Shown here: piece by piece, positions 25,823-37,900 of the stretch
How positions within the stretch are numbered: position 1 is the stretch's first letter
Layout of the letters: each line of letters starts with the position of its first letter
DNA from: Apostichopus japonicus
Lineage: Eukaryota; Echinodermata; Holothuroidea; Aspidochirotida; Stichopodidae
Length of the DNA: 64,000 bases
Direction: 5' to 3'
NCBI RefSeq assembly: GCF_037975245.1
Contig: NC_092564.1
Span: 3,125,984-3,189,983, forward strand
Notes under the pieces: model-generated
Told to the model about the DNA's origin: nothing
Databases searched by the model: none
The model's input: the letters and a program-made list of their open reading frames with translations, nothing else
Translations under genes and position numbers: made by a program

Positions 25823-26298
25823 GATTCATAAAATGTTTGAATTAAGACTGGTGCATTGGCAAAGCCATTCAACATACAACCTTTTTCATTGCCTTGACAT
25901 GTGTTCATTGTATAAAGCTGTAACTTTGGTTGTGCAACCCCACCCCCCCCCCCCCAACCCCTTATATTTCAGTGCATTGTGAAAGGAAGAACTCACCAAA
26001 GAGACGAAAAACAAAGAAACACAGAAGTAAGATAGTTCAAGTAAATCTGTAACCTCATAACCGTATTTTAACTCAATTAGAACAAAACGATAACGCATAT
26101 CAGATTTGTAAAGGAATTTGGAATTCCCCTTGGTATAAATAAATGTAGGTAAACCGCCATGATACCACTAAGAGTACTCTATAATTAAGTTTTTCTCTCA
26201 TTTGTTTGTATTTATTAAACAAAAGCCGTAGTACGACAATTTCAAAAGCAATTAAAGCACTAATTAGGACAATGTTAAGAGATTGATATACTTACCAT
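20180..26298 (-). CDS. SMP-F: very small C-terminally anchored membrane protein (72 aa)
   Basis: Hand-built minus-strand model: ATG 26296-26298 as the last codon of exon 1 (donor GTAAGT), exon 22280-22407 (acceptor 'gttattatag', donor GTGCGT), exon 21001-21073 (acceptor 'ctacag', donor GTGAGT), last exon 20180-20194 (acceptor 'ttttctaccag', codes CICN then TAG). Phases are 0, 2, 0 throughout. The product has a polar Gln/Asn-rich N-terminus ([11 protein letters not shown], then [11 protein letters not shown]), the motif EVNHCLHC, a hydrophobic helix [16 protein letters not shown] and a four-residue tail, as expected of a tail-anchored protein. The HCLHC cysteines could be acylated or bind metal. 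Exon lengths and phases match SMP-A and SMP-B. Intron 1 is 3.9 kb and holds a LINE relic, a hAT element and a SINE. Function unknown. An alternative exon 1 lies at 27201-27203. Confidence 0.7.
20195..21000 (-). other. Intron 3 of SMP-F
   Basis: Bounded on the minus strand by donor GTGAGT at 20995-21000 and an acceptor after a long pyrimidine tract (purines at 20198-20220 on the plus strand). No other feature inside. Confidence 0.6.
23154..23590 (+). pseudogene. L1/Tx1-like LINE reverse transcriptase fragment
   Basis: The frame starts with the RT catalytic motif YADDTVIV, then [13 protein letters not shown] and [10 protein letters not shown], the usual spacing of L1-clade RT after its YADD box. 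After frameshifts, '[12 protein letters not shown]', '[13 protein letters not shown]' and 'LPIFTV' readings follow, again in L1 order. Upstream RT blocks and the endonuclease are absent. It sits in SMP-F intron 1 on the opposite strand. Confidence 0.75.
23900..24252 (+). repeat. LINE-type 3' tail with (CTAT)n
   Basis: A T-rich non-coding stretch ends in 'gatgcaataaagttgatcta' followed by CTAT repeats, the usual 3' end of several non-LTR retrotransposons. It is not clearly continuous with the RT fragment at 23154. Confidence 0.6.
24661..25153. mobile_element. hAT-like non-autonomous element
   Basis: The left end CAGAGATGTACCCA and right end (reverse complement) CAGGGACGTGCCCA are an inverted pair. 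Flanking 8-mers TACATATA and CATATATA differ at two positions, giving a decayed or uncertain TSD. The right part shares 'aaggggagagggacacccct' and 'agacccctctcccagg' with MITE family 1. The element lies in SMP-F intron 1. Confidence 0.7.
25425..25640 (+). mobile_element. Second tRNA-derived SINE
   Basis: The head has an A-box-like TAGCCTAGTGGTTAGGGTG at about 25438 and a B-box-like GGAATCGAAGCC at about 25480, the tRNA-type Pol III promoter. The body differs from that of the 4395 SINE. Confidence 0.7.
25662..25816. repeat. (TA)n microsatellite with (GT)n
   Basis: Two TA runs (25662-25716 and about 25758-25816) are separated by a (GT)n and unique spacer. Confidence 0.95.
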
Positions 26299-27131
26299 CT
26301 TTTGTTTAATGCGTCGAAAAGGTTCGGTGTTTTGTCCAGTATCAACCGTGTCACATGAAGTCCTCTCAGTTTATATGGTATACGTCAGTATATTTATCAA
26401 ACACGGTATTCAATGGTTTATAATTGCTACATAATATGCACGCAATGTACGCTACTGAGTGTCATTAGCTGTATCGTGGTATATTCTGCTGATTGACATA
26501 GTGAGATACCATGACTATAGGAGGTGTGGCTTCCTCATCAGGAACATGTCGATGTATGTAGTACAGTTTCGTTATTGTATTTATTTAGTCTAACTGAACT
26601 GCTTTAAATGGTCATTGTATAGGCAAACAATTTTGATGTATTGTAGACCGTGAACAAGCATTACTTAATAATCCAGCTAATGCCGCTTTTAAATTGTGAG
26701 AAACATCCCTCTAAATATCTGAGGCTCATTAAATAAAGTGACTGGATTTCTTAGTCTAAATACAGCCACCACAAGGTCAGTTCGCAACACATGACTAACG
26801 CTGAGAAAACATAAGAATGTTATGGTGTCAAATAACATTATCGACGCCATATATTACAGTAGGTTAAAGACATAATCGGGTTAAATGTCATCCAGTCATG
26901 CTGGGTTGTTCGTTTCAAGTTAATAAACAGGTTTTGGATGCGTTATTATCTCATCTCCAAACATGAAATGTATAGTGAGATGAGATACTGTACTTCACTG
27001 TATTATGTTGACACAACCTATAACACTATACATGCAATTAATGTTGTTGTTAAGTTACTCAATGGTGTGTTTACATATACATTCAAATACAAAAAGTAGA
27101 AGTCTCTATCGCATATGTGTATTTATAAAAA
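26299..27131. promoter_or_regulatory. Upstream region of SMP-F exon 1
   Basis: On the minus strand this should hold the SMP-F 5' UTR and promoter. The start of transcription cannot be located. The sequence is AT-rich without transposon ends. Confidence 0.3.
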
Positions 27132-27203
27132 GCTGCAGTATAGGACGAATTTCAAAGGCAATTAAAACGCCAAGGACTATGTTAACAGAGTTGTGCTTAC
27201 CAT
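27132..27203 (-). other. Diverged duplicate of the SMP-F first-exon boundary
   Basis: Sequence up to an ATG at 27201-27203 with donor GTAAGC matches 26225-26298 (SMP-F ATG and start of intron 1). On the plus strand 'tttcaaaRgcaattaaa', 'atgttaa.aga' and 'cttaccat' are shared. The similarity extends weakly about 50 bp further down the intron. It could be an alternative first exon of SMP-F or the remnant of a fourth family member. Confidence 0.55.
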
Positions 27204-27261
27204 TAATTTGTGGAAAAATTTCGTAAACTGTACATTTTTAATCAAACCTCAGGGCAACCGT

Positions 27262-27622
27262 CAGTGGCGGAGCGTCCATACAGTCAGGGGGCGGATGCCC
27301 CCCCCCCCCTGACGGACTCATATGGACTGCTGGCGCCCTTTTCACCTCTTTACCACTTTTTACTTATTCGCGATTATCGCCTTTTTTATTGCGCTCTCAT
27401 CTACCTATTGACATTTGTCATATTTTGTTGGTGTAATTTTGCGGTTACACCTATTTATTCTTCGTTTATCTGCATTTCCGGCGATCTAAGGAGTATCTTT
27501 ATTCAAAACAATGTTTGTACGCTACGCGCCAACCTGTGGTGGCGCTCTGCTTAGATAGTGTCGAAAGCGCCCCTACAGACCATTCTCGCCCCTCCTGACC
27601 GATACCCCTAGCTCCGCCACTG
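27262..27622. mobile_element. hAT-type element, 361 bp, near-perfect TSD
   Basis: The ends CAGTGGCGGAGC and GCTCCGCCACTG are perfect inverted repeats. Flanking 8-mers GCAACCGT and GCAACCAT differ at one base. The interior carries the family-2 core 'tacgctacgcgccaacctg', then 'tggtggcgctctgcttagat'. Confidence 0.88.
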
Positions 27623-27788
27623 GCAACCATCCGTCTTCCGTACCTTATACACGACGCTATACCATTATAATCGTCTGATACAAATCCAGATCTGCCAATC
27701 ATGGGCGATTATACGACACCCTGGTCCTAGATTGGCTGAGTGAGACAATTATCTATGATGGGGGTATTTGAAGCTAACTCGTGATTGG

Positions 27789-28094
27789 TCGGGGGAGGGG
27801 AGGGGGTGTCCCCCTCCCCTTTGGAATTTTTTGCATTTCCAGGTGGCCTCAGATGCAATTTGGTGCAATATAGCACACTTCAACACCCACTCCATTTTGT
27901 AAACTTAATTTTGTATTTTCACCTGGTCTTAGATGCAATTTGGTCCCCAAATGAGAATTTTTTCTCATTTGGAAATGAAAAAGGGGTTTTCTGACTTGCG
28001 AACCGGGGGGGGGGGCGGAATGATACTTCCGCCCCTCCACATTTTCACTGCGGGGGCTGGCGCCCCCCCCATCCCCCCGGTTCCTACGCCCTTG
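27789..28094. mobile_element. hAT-type MITE family 1, truncated inverted copy c
   Basis: In reverse orientation the interior and one end (GGTTCCTACGCCCTTG, ending 28094) match the complete copies. The other end is lost near 27789 inside the G-rich segment, and no TSD can be read. Confidence 0.85.
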
Positions 28095-28832
28095 GTGTGT
28101 TATATTCAACAACTATGGTTCCGAGTAGCCCTGAATCGGCCGAGAGGGAGGGGAGGGGCAACACAAACATGTCTTCTCCTCTCGGGACCAAATTGTACAC
28201 AGCTGAAGCTGGTCTATTATGCATTGTTCAGTCGTTCCGTATAGTGTATAGCGTGATGCAGGGAGAATAATCCTAATCAAAATCGCACCAAAATTGAAGG
28301 AAAGCGTTGTTTTTTTTTTGTGTACATCAGTGCTCTAAGTTATTACTGCTTTTCCACTCACATAATTTGTGGGGTTTCAGAACAAACAATGATGATCAGG
28401 AGCGTGCAAAATATCATTTATGAGTGTAACTATACTGAATAAAAGTGATCCCAATATTCATTCATTAATATTCTTCCTAAGTTAATAATATTATCCGGAT
28501 ATAATCTTTCATGATGTTATATCAGTCCGAGTAATACTTCTGTATATAAGCATTGATGAACTTGTAAATTTGGAATGTAGGGTTCCAACTTTGCTGTAGT
28601 GCATGTTATCTTATCAATACCCAAAATCATGGCTACACAGTATATTTTGTTTATGCATCCTGAATAAAGAAATTTGGATGAATATTTGAAAGAAAACATA
28701 AAACAAATTGACAAATCTATTACATCATTACTGTTTGTTTCCAGTTCACTTTTGGTACAAAACATGTCAACTTTTAATGTTGTTTCTGGAAAAACGATAC
28801 CTAGGAATTGAATTCAAATTTCATCATTTCTT
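28095..28832. other. Non-coding; distant relative of the 18-19 kb repeat
   Basis: About 28560-28790 shares 'acatcattactg', 'gtttccagttcacttttggt' and 'caaaacatgtcaact' with the right arm of the 18053-19603 repeat. No exon is recognised. Confidence 0.45.
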
Positions 28833-29118
<286 letters not shown>

Positions 29119-30155
29119 GTAGCAGTAGAAATATTTTCTTCTTCCTCCTGATTTTGTTATCGTTTTATTTTTTCGTTGCATATTTCTAGTCTTAAAAGGC
29201 TGCACCGTTCCTGAGGGTGATCTGGAGAAACAGCATCTTAAATAATGATCTGTTAAAGATTTGAGTGAAAGCTTTGGAAAGGACGGCTATTCGAGAACTC
29301 AGCAAACTGAGCATTGAAGAGGTCATTAGCAATATTTTGTAAATCTATAAGTATCTCACCATTGTTTCACAGATGGGGAAAACATGTCCTTCGTTAATGT
29401 TTTGCTTTTGTTAAATTTTGAAGAAAAAAAGAAAAATTAAGGTTATTTTTATCTTAGTTATTCGGTGAGGACACGGTTATGTTATTAGTGTATTGTTTTC
29501 AAACTTGACTGTAGTTTTCAATGTACTTTTCCTGGAACTATCGTCGTGTTCCTGGAGATCTCTATAGAGTTTGTGTGAAACTTTCGACGTTGTAAGTCGA
29601 ATGTCCAATTTCGAGAAGATTTTTGTTTTCTTCTTCAAAAGGATCGCATTTGTTAATCGCTATTACGAAATGTCCATATTTACATAATTTCGGCGTTTTA
29701 TCGAAATATTTACTAATCGTTGTAGGCCTACCGATTTCATCTCAAAGTTTCCATCTTTTTCTTGAAATTTCTAACTTCTTCAAAAATTTCGAGTAAATGT
29801 CGAAAATTGGACGGAAAAAATGAAGGTAAACAATATATAAAACGAAAACTGATGGTGTCGTTTGATGGCATTCTATCTTTCCGCTAATGCAAATGAAACA
29901 GCTGCATGAATGACCCAGCACTACCGTGGTGTACATCGCCCTAGTTAGAAAAGGGGAATGTTCCTGCTCCTCCTCTCTGGAAAGCTCTCCTCCCCCTCCC
30001 CCCCCCCCCCTACTCCTACTCTTATGAAGTACGAGGTGGAAAAGGTGAGCGTTCAGCCCACTGCGCCAGATAGCAGTGTAATATATAGTATTAGGTAATC
30101 ATCGAAAAATGTGGTCGGCACTCTAGTACCGTTAGCTTATACGTGTATTAATTAA
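29119..30155. other. No recognisable feature
   Basis: T-rich sequence with a poly-C run at about 29990-30010. No supported exon or transposon end. Confidence 0.4.
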
Positions 30156-30441
30156 CAAAGTGGCTATTCTTACGACTATTCGTAAGAAAAATTTCCGATT
30201 ACGCATGCACAGTTGCTATTTTTATGACAGGAGTACTATTTTTACAACCAGGAGTAACAATAATTTCCGGTAAGGGTTAGTCAGGGTTAGGATTGGGGTT
30301 TAGGGTTAAAGTTAGGGTTAGGGTTACCCCTACTACATGCGCAGTTGCTTTATTTACTTTACTGCGCTTGAATTCGCCTTTGTTGTAAGAATAGTTTATA
30401 AATAATTGTTACGACTAGTCATAAGAATAGCCACGGCCATT
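30156..30441. mobile_element. MITE with TTAGGG-like interior
   Basis: Inverted ends: left at about 30160-30188 with GTGGCTATTCTTACGACTAT, right at about 30408-30435 with the inverse ('acgactagtcataagaatag', then 'ccac'). ATTAATTAA-type sequence flanks both sides. The interior (30270-30330) carries about seven degenerate GGGTTA units. These resemble telomere repeats, but their position inside the TIRs argues for element sequence rather than a true interstitial telomere. Confidence 0.75.
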
Positions 30442-30994
30442 AATTAATTAATGGAAACGTTTGAAATTGGGTCAAAATTCTACTAGAATGTTCCGAGACT
30501 GTCCATCGAAACTAAAGAATGAAACTAACGCAATCATTGAATTGGAAGGGGAAGTGGGGGGGGGGTGGGCTAACGGATCAAGTCAGTATCTACTTCCATG
30601 GAACGGATTTGTGTCAGCTATAGGCCTACTATCGCTATCGTAGGCAAAAATTGCCTAGAACATATAGGGCCCTATGTGATACATCATGAATATGTTAACG
30701 AATATGTTCAAGGTGACAGCCATACGCCCACCCAATTACTTCCTACCTCAATAAAGCGCATGAATTTTTGTGTGAATCTATTTTGGGTGGTGTTGGAAAA
30801 CACCTCTTACAGTAGCTCTATCAAATTGTTCTACGTGCGTGTGATACACTGCAACGTTACCATTACTAGCAGCGGATAGACTGCAGCTGTGTGGAACATA
30901 GGTCATTTTGTACTGAGCTCCTCAGCCGACAGTCAGAGAAACAATAAAACGAACAACTTTCTACGAAGTATTTAACCATCGTGATTGAACAATT

Positions 30995-33900
30995 ATGGTA
31001 AGAATTGATAGTGACTTACGCTTCATGATATATTGCTTTTACAGAAATACAGGCCGTACTCGGAATCAAAGAATTTGTAATCAATTGAGAGCCTGTAAAA
31101 TGAAAACTTCATGTATTTGTAGTTGTAAGGCCGATATAGTCCTATACAGTAGGTCTATCTATGCAAACTTTGCATCAAATTAAGCCGCAGGCTAAGGCTG
31201 GGAAATTCGAATGGAAAGTATATTGGCGAACTATGACAATCATAAACATTCAATCATGCATCTGACATGTAACGTTGATATTTTGCTGAATTGTAAGTGA
31301 AAGTTATGAAATCTAAATATATTTTTTACGAAATTACCGTCACGCCTCATGAGTTTTCAGATCTACGTACAATATACACGCACGCTAACTACGCCTGAAT
31401 ATTTGCCTATTTCACACTAACTCTGTTTACCCATGATGCTATACGTACCGTAGGCTGTAGGAAAAACAGACGCCATGTGTGAAAAAAATAAGTTGATGAG
31501 GAGTAAGCTATAATAGGCTATATAAAGGGGGTAGGAAGTTTTCAAAAATTGGGGGGGGGGGTACAACATCAGAGGGGCACTTTCTCATTCCACAACCACG
31601 ACTGGTTATGCTATAAACCAATACACACCGGCCATGTCACTTAAATATATATGATGTGTTAGTATGCTATCAATACTATTTATTGAGATTGTTTATTGTT
31701 AACCAAGCTACAAAAAGATATGGGATGCCATTTTAAAATAGCATGTATGTAGACTAAAAATATATAATTAAAATAAAATATTAAAATAAACAAAGGCTAA
31801 AGATATCCAAAAGACAGTTCTTCATCAGAGATTGGCTTCGGTCAGCTTTCGAGTCTATAAGCCTCCATGGCTTCTTTCGCGAGTTCCTGCTTGCGGGAAG
31901 ATCACATATACTTACATACAAACATACATACATCAAAGGGGCACATTTTATTTGCCAGTAGGGCACATTTGCTATTTTGAAAAAAAGTGGGGATCGGTGG
32001 GGCATGTGCCCTCAGTGTCCCCCGGCTCCTAGTCCCCTGGCTATATGTATACATATTTGTAAGGAATGGGTATACATTTACAAACTTCAGCTATGAATGA
32101 ACTGTTACATGAATAGCTCGTGAAGATTTATGGGAAATAAGTTTCATGCAGCCTGCAAAGTAATTAGTTTTAATTATGTCAGTAGACAGAATAATCTTTT
32201 TTTGTAGCAAAAAAAATCATTGCTCATTTTCTGTTGCCTTGAAAACTTGTCACACAATTATAAATATTGTATCTTGTAAAAAAGACATTTTCAAACTGTT
32301 TTTTTTTTAATGTCTGTGTGTTACTGTATGTAGGCTTCTATAGTACTGTCCTATGCATATATATGTAAACATAATCCCTATAGCTTGGAATTTGGGAATT
32401 TAACTCAGATTGGTTTCTTTCCTAGGAAAAACCACCACAATATTCACCGCCAGAGTATCCACCAGCACAGCCTGGCTATCCACCGGCCCAGCCTGGCTAT
32501 CCACCAGCGCAACATGGCTATCCACCACAGGGCTATCCACCACAAGGCTATCCACCACAGGGCTATCCACCACAAGGCTATCCACCACCACAACAAGGCT
32601 ACACACCTCCCCAGCAACAGGTACTTGTGGTGAACAGTCAGGCAGCTGCACCACCTCCTGGTCAAACAGTCATCGTCACTTCCCATCAACAGCAGAGGCA
32701 AGTGAACATCCACTGTATGTACTGTGATCTGTTAAAGGGCATCGGTATTTGGCCCCCGAATATGCTAGCAAGTCAAAGACTGCATCGGTATATGGCCCCC
32801 GAATATGCTAGCAAGTCAAAGACTGCATCGGTACATATGGCCCCCGAATATGCTAGCAAGTCAAAGACTGCATTGGTATATGGCCCCCGAATATGCTAGC
32901 AAGTCAAAGACTGCATCGGTATATGGCCCCCAAATATGCTAGCAAGTCAAAGACTGCATTGGTATATTGCCCCCTGAATATGCTAGAAAGTTAAAGACTG
33001 GTCACTCATGCATGTTCAAAGCTCAACCGTCATCCATTTACCATTCTCGAGACGTATTCAGACATTATTATTTTGTATACTTAATAATAATAGTACAAGT
33101 GATATGAAATTTAGATTGTTTTTCAGTTTTGAAAAACCTTACCTCCTGGCAGGATACTAAAATCCATATATTTGATTATGTCAGGGTAGCAATAAAATAT
33201 GATTTGCCTCAGAAGTTGGAGAGCTCTATGGTAAAAACGCTAACATTCGGACTGGGGTGACTATAAATGATGTTGATTGTGTCAATGATAATTCTAAATT
33301 TCACAAAGCAAAATAGGAATAATAAAGCAATTTTTAACATCAAGTTTCAGACTTGTCCAAGCATACTGTAGGTCATGCTTCAATAAGTGAAATTCAACAT
33401 TGTAATACTGTTTTATATATTGTTTAATAAAAAAAAAACAGTTTTAGATTATAAGTGGCACAAAACAACAATTGGATCCAAATCTGAAGCTTTTTTCCCC
33501 ATTTCTATTTTTACTTATGCTAGCTTGTGGTTTCCTCAAAATTTTCAACATATTTTTGTTATATATTTGGATCAACATTGTCAAAGGGTGGTAAATGTTC
33601 CAAAGGTAAAAGATTCTATGTAAGTTTGGAAACTCTGCATTAACTTTATATCTTTTTAAGTAATAATGCATCTAGGTTATGGGTTCATAATTATGAAATT
33701 ATTAATTGTTTTATTTTAGTTCAAGATTAACCATGTTTTTGTTTTCACCATTTTTTTAACAGGCCCGGCGTAAACCATTGTCTTCACTGTATCATATCCC
33801 TATTTTTCTTCCCGTGGCTTTTTGTTTGGCTTTGCTTGGTGAGTACATATACAGATCTCAGCTTTATTTGTGCTCTTTCAGTATCAACAATTTCAAAATA

Positions 33901-36900
33901 ACTGGATAAATAATAATAATAAGTTATAATCTTGCTTTCTTGAAAATGGAGAACATCATGGCATGATTTGAGTAAACTCATTTAGTTGATGTTTGTATGT
34001 ACACTACATACAGAGAGAACAGAGGGCTGTTTACAACTTATCAGTATTAGCCACCTGCTGTGTTGTACACAGACTTGAAGAGAGTGGGAATGTGTGTGGG
34101 TGAGGGCGCTACAGCACTTGACATGGGGTCAATGAGGTGGTCTGAGAATAGATGGGCCGAAGACTAATGTGTTCTCAACTTCATGGTATACTTAAGAGAA
34201 GACATGAACAAGATCAAAAAGTGTGATAATATTGTCGACACCCCGGCCTAACACACTGTACAAGGTAAGCCTATCCCATATTTACCAACGTTTTCTAATT
34301 AGAAAAGGCCTGATGGGAATGCATAGTTTGGGCAAGCTGGCAGTGTTTAACTGGTTAACCAGGTAGAATATATGCAAACAATATAGAAAGCAATATATAT
34401 ATATATTGTGTTTAATCTCTATAAATACTAGAGGTGACTCTATGCTACTCTGTGAGATTGTGATCAATTTCTTACCACTGTTCTTAACCACAAGTTTGGT
34501 GTTTAAGCTTCATAGCAGGGAATAAAGTAAAGCTCATACTCATAGTTCATGCTGTAGCTTTGAAGTTTATGGATATTGCACACATAAAAGACTGCCCCAA
34601 AAGTATTTATAGGTTAGTTTCAGGAAACTTTTCAACTTTGTATCTTATACGCTAAGTCAGCTGCAAATGTTTCAGCCCATGACCCTGGATCTAACTGGAG
34701 GAATACACCATGCCACTACTTGTCAGAATTAATGGTCAGAATACATGACAGCCAGCTTCGACTATTGACTTGATGTTCACATTTAATTGATCTCCAATGG
34801 GAAGCTTGGAAAAAACTGTTAGGAAAAGTTTTGTAAATTCTTTTGACGAAAAGTCTCACGACAGAGAGAATAATTTTTCACAACCCATGTTTGAGCTGCA
34901 CCGCTTATTTTGTAGACCGTTGCTCTTTGTGCCATGGCTTGACTTTATGGAAGTAGCCTTATATTAATATCAGAATATTTACTAAAAACACTGTATACTA
35001 GAGACTCAAAGTACACAATGATTTAGAATAAAAAAAAAAATAAATAAATAAAAGAATCTCTTTACTCTAGGAGCTTCCTGTAATAGTTTCCTTCTACAAA
35101 CATATCAAGCCAGTGCAATGACTTTTAATTAAGCCATATGAGTACATTATTGGTTAATTAATATTAAACAAGCAGGCCTGTAGCTAGTTTTGAACACATG
35201 TCACTCAATCTGTTTTAGAGACTATCTCCTATCTACATGCATACTGTAAAGCAAGGTTATAGACAGGCTCAGGCATGTGGCAGTAAAACCCATACTCTAA
35301 TGAGTCTAATCACAATATTGCCCGATTTATTATCATATTTAGCAATGCATTGCTATGGTGTAAGCTATAACCCCTCCCTTGTTTTATCTTTACATTCAAA
35401 GATGCCCTCAGAGAATTTGACATTTTTCTGTCATATTTAATACAGTGATGAGACAAATTTGTAGACTCAAACTTAGTGTCCATACCCAGTATATATATAC
35501 TTTTTTTTTTTTGGTTCCAATAATTCTAATTTAAGACCTTTGGGAATTCCATTGGGGGCCAGTTATTCGATTATTTTGTCATGTGCCAACGTTAACTTAC
35601 TGTATAGTAGCCTTCAATGTTTATGGCATTCATACAAACATAATGGAGGGTTTATAATACAGGCAATTGTTAGAATTCCAGGAAATGTCATTTTTATAAT
35701 GATAGATAGATGTGTTGAATACTAGCTGATGTAATATAACAGGGCATGGCTCTGACTTGCATGTTGATTTTATGATCCATTGTTCCCTTCATCTTAAAGG
35801 TTTATTTCTCTCTACTGTACATATATGTATGAACTGTGTAAACACAATCTATACAGGTGCTTCGATCATGCAAAGAACTCTTGAAATATCGCAGGCGTGG
35901 TACGGCAGTTATTTTACATCTAGTATAAGCAACCACTTTATTGTGTGCATGTGGTTACTTAGTGTTGTCAAATAACTGCCTTACCAAAGTTACCATAGTA
36001 ACTGCCATCCATGCATGTGGGAGAATATATACACTTCATGTTGCATGGCTATCCATTATACAGCTTGACCTCATTTTGATTTTTTTTTTTACCATTGGGA
36101 AGACAATATCAGATATGAAAAACCATGCTTATCTCCTGGATAAAATGCCCACCTTACTTTAACTGGCCACCACCTCCTAGACTCTAGGTTTCATTGCTTC
36201 AATGCCACTGCCTTTGTCACAAGCTGATTTCTTCATATCAATTAGTTAAATAACTGATATAATGCACTGATAAGCATAATAGATACAGTGATAACAATGT
36301 TTGCCAGTTGTATTTATAATTATATATTGAATGTTTACAGCAGACCTTCCTTAGTCCACAGTAAATGGGATCTGTCATCACAAACAAAAAAAGGTCAAAG
36401 TGTCAGAACCAATTAACTTGTGACTTACCAAATATGAAAGATATCGGTAACATATGTCAGTTCCAAGGATGTGTATTTTCAGTCAGATGTATATTCCAAA
36501 GACAGAGAGCATACTATTAAATTCTCTGTAATATTTGCTACGCTGAGCCATGTGGAAAAGTGGTCATGCAGTCACTTTCTCGGTGTAAACTTAAAAACAT
36601 TGGCTACAGCAAGAACTACATTGTGTAGACTTGTAGTAGGTTGGCACTATGGACATAGCAACAAAAAAACATCAAGACAGTATTAGCATCACTACAAAGT
36701 ATTAACTAAACACACACTATACCAAATTAAGTTTTAAAGAGAAAGTATGCACTTTGATTTTAGGAAAGGAAGAACTTGCGGTGCAGGCTACTGCCTCTTC
36801 TCGGGTCATCTGGCACCACCAACATCAGAAATATAGGAAATTATTCGAGAATAAGGGTAGTTTTAAGACAATTCAAGGCACCAATGGAAGCTGAACCTTG

Positions 36901-37900
36901 CCCCAAATGTAGTCAACGCTTCCCTCCCCCACTCTTTCCACCCTCCCCTCTGCTCCCCTACCCTCCCCTCCTCTCAGAAATAAATAACAGATCAGGGTAG
37001 AGGCACATTTGTTTTCCAATGTACACCGGAAAGTTATATGGTGCTCTTTGAAGTGGTTGTGTATATGGAGTCTGATTGGAGAGTCTAGCTGGAAAATCTT
37101 TTTTTTTTTCGCTGGTCGGATGCATTACACCTTAGACAATCCAGTGAATCCACACACAATGTACATATTTGCTCAACCTCTACTAACTTCCCCCCTCAAA
37201 GTCTATGCAACATTATTGAAACAGGTACAGTAGGACACACATTAAGTAAGATACCAGTACAAGTACATTATGAGTAGCTCTGTGTAGTTCAGTGTGTAAC
37301 AGACTCATTGAATACATCATTTCCTGTCCTGAACTTGTAACCTCTCAGAAATGACTGCCAGTGTGTTTCAGTGTAGGGAGCCTCATGCTGGCATGATACT
37401 TATAGAAGTCAGTATACAATGTACTGACAAAGAATTGAATGTTGAACAATTGTGAGAGTTTATATTTAAGACAGATATGGTTCAGAACACTGTATGTATG
37501 TACTGTATATATGTGTGTCTGTATTTGGGCGGACATAATTAGATGCAACTTGGGTAATTGTTTAATTACTCACACCTGTAGCCTATACAGTACAAGCATG
37601 TGTTCTGTCATACAGCCTACTACATGTATGTATGCTCCAAATGCTACTGCAATCATTACATCTGCCAGATATTTGTATTTTCATTTAGCTTTTCTCATTG
37701 ATCCTGACACATATACCATCTAGGCTGTACTGTGCTAGTGGATCAATATTTATAGTTGGTGATAATTTGTTTCAATATTGCAATAAACCCAGTTTCATCA
37801 CGAAAGGGAAAGGTTAATTGCCACATACGATCAAGACACATGATGTAATCAAATTTTGCCTTCTTCTTGTCTTTGAATTTTGCAGTGCATTTGTGAATGA
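30995..37900 (+). CDS. SMP-A: Pro/Tyr-rich small C-terminally anchored membrane protein (121 aa)
   Basis: Hand-built model: ATG 30995-30997 as the last codon of exon 1 (donor GTAAGA), exon 32426-32697 (acceptor 'ttctttcctag', donor GCAAGT), exon 33763-33838 (acceptor 'tttttttaacag', donor GTGAGT), last exon 37886-37900 (acceptor 'tttgaattttgcag', codes CICE then TGA). Phases 0, 2, 0 are consistent. Residues 2-70 or so are a Pro/Tyr/Gln region with three YPPAQ repeats and four YPPQG repeats, like the flexible GYPPQ tails of many membrane-associated proteins. A QVLVVNSQAAAPPPGQTVIV stretch follows, then PGVNHCLHC, the helix IISLFFFPWLFVWLCL and a four-residue tail. The PPEY sequence near the start could bind WW domains (inference). 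Intron 2 is GC-AG type and begins next to a 43-bp minisatellite. Function unknown. Confidence 0.75.
31583..32039. repeat. Dispersed repeat family 3, copy 1
   Basis: It shares long stretches with 45211-45571: 'ctataaaccaatacacac', 'atatatatgatgtgttagta', 'tgggatgccattttaaaa', 'cagttcttcatca' and 'aaaggggcacattttattt'. It ends in GGCTCCTAGTCCCCTG, a hAT-like end (CAGGGG on the other strand). It lies in SMP-A intron 1. A 60-bp insertion unique to this copy lies at about 31830-31910. Confidence 0.75.
32739..32999. repeat. 43-bp minisatellite, six units
   Basis: Units read GCATCGGTATATGGCCCCCG followed by 'aatatgctagcaagtcaaag' and ACT. There are six consecutive copies (43-45 bp), the last most diverged. 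The array starts about 40 bp after the SMP-A GC donor. It is intronic in the model. Confidence 0.93.
33839..37885 (+). other. Intron 3 of SMP-A
   Basis: A 4-kb intron of low-complexity AT-rich DNA with short (A)n, (T)n and a C/T-rich tract at 36915-36975. No other exon was supported. Confidence 0.55.

Noticed and set aside
30276-30330. Interstitial telomere from chromosome fusion
   Set aside because: It is short, degenerate and enclosed by the inverted ends of a MITE.
32444-32713. Minus-strand ORFs rich in Trp or Val over the SMP-A repeat exon
   Set aside because: Antisense shadows of the YPPQG repeats.
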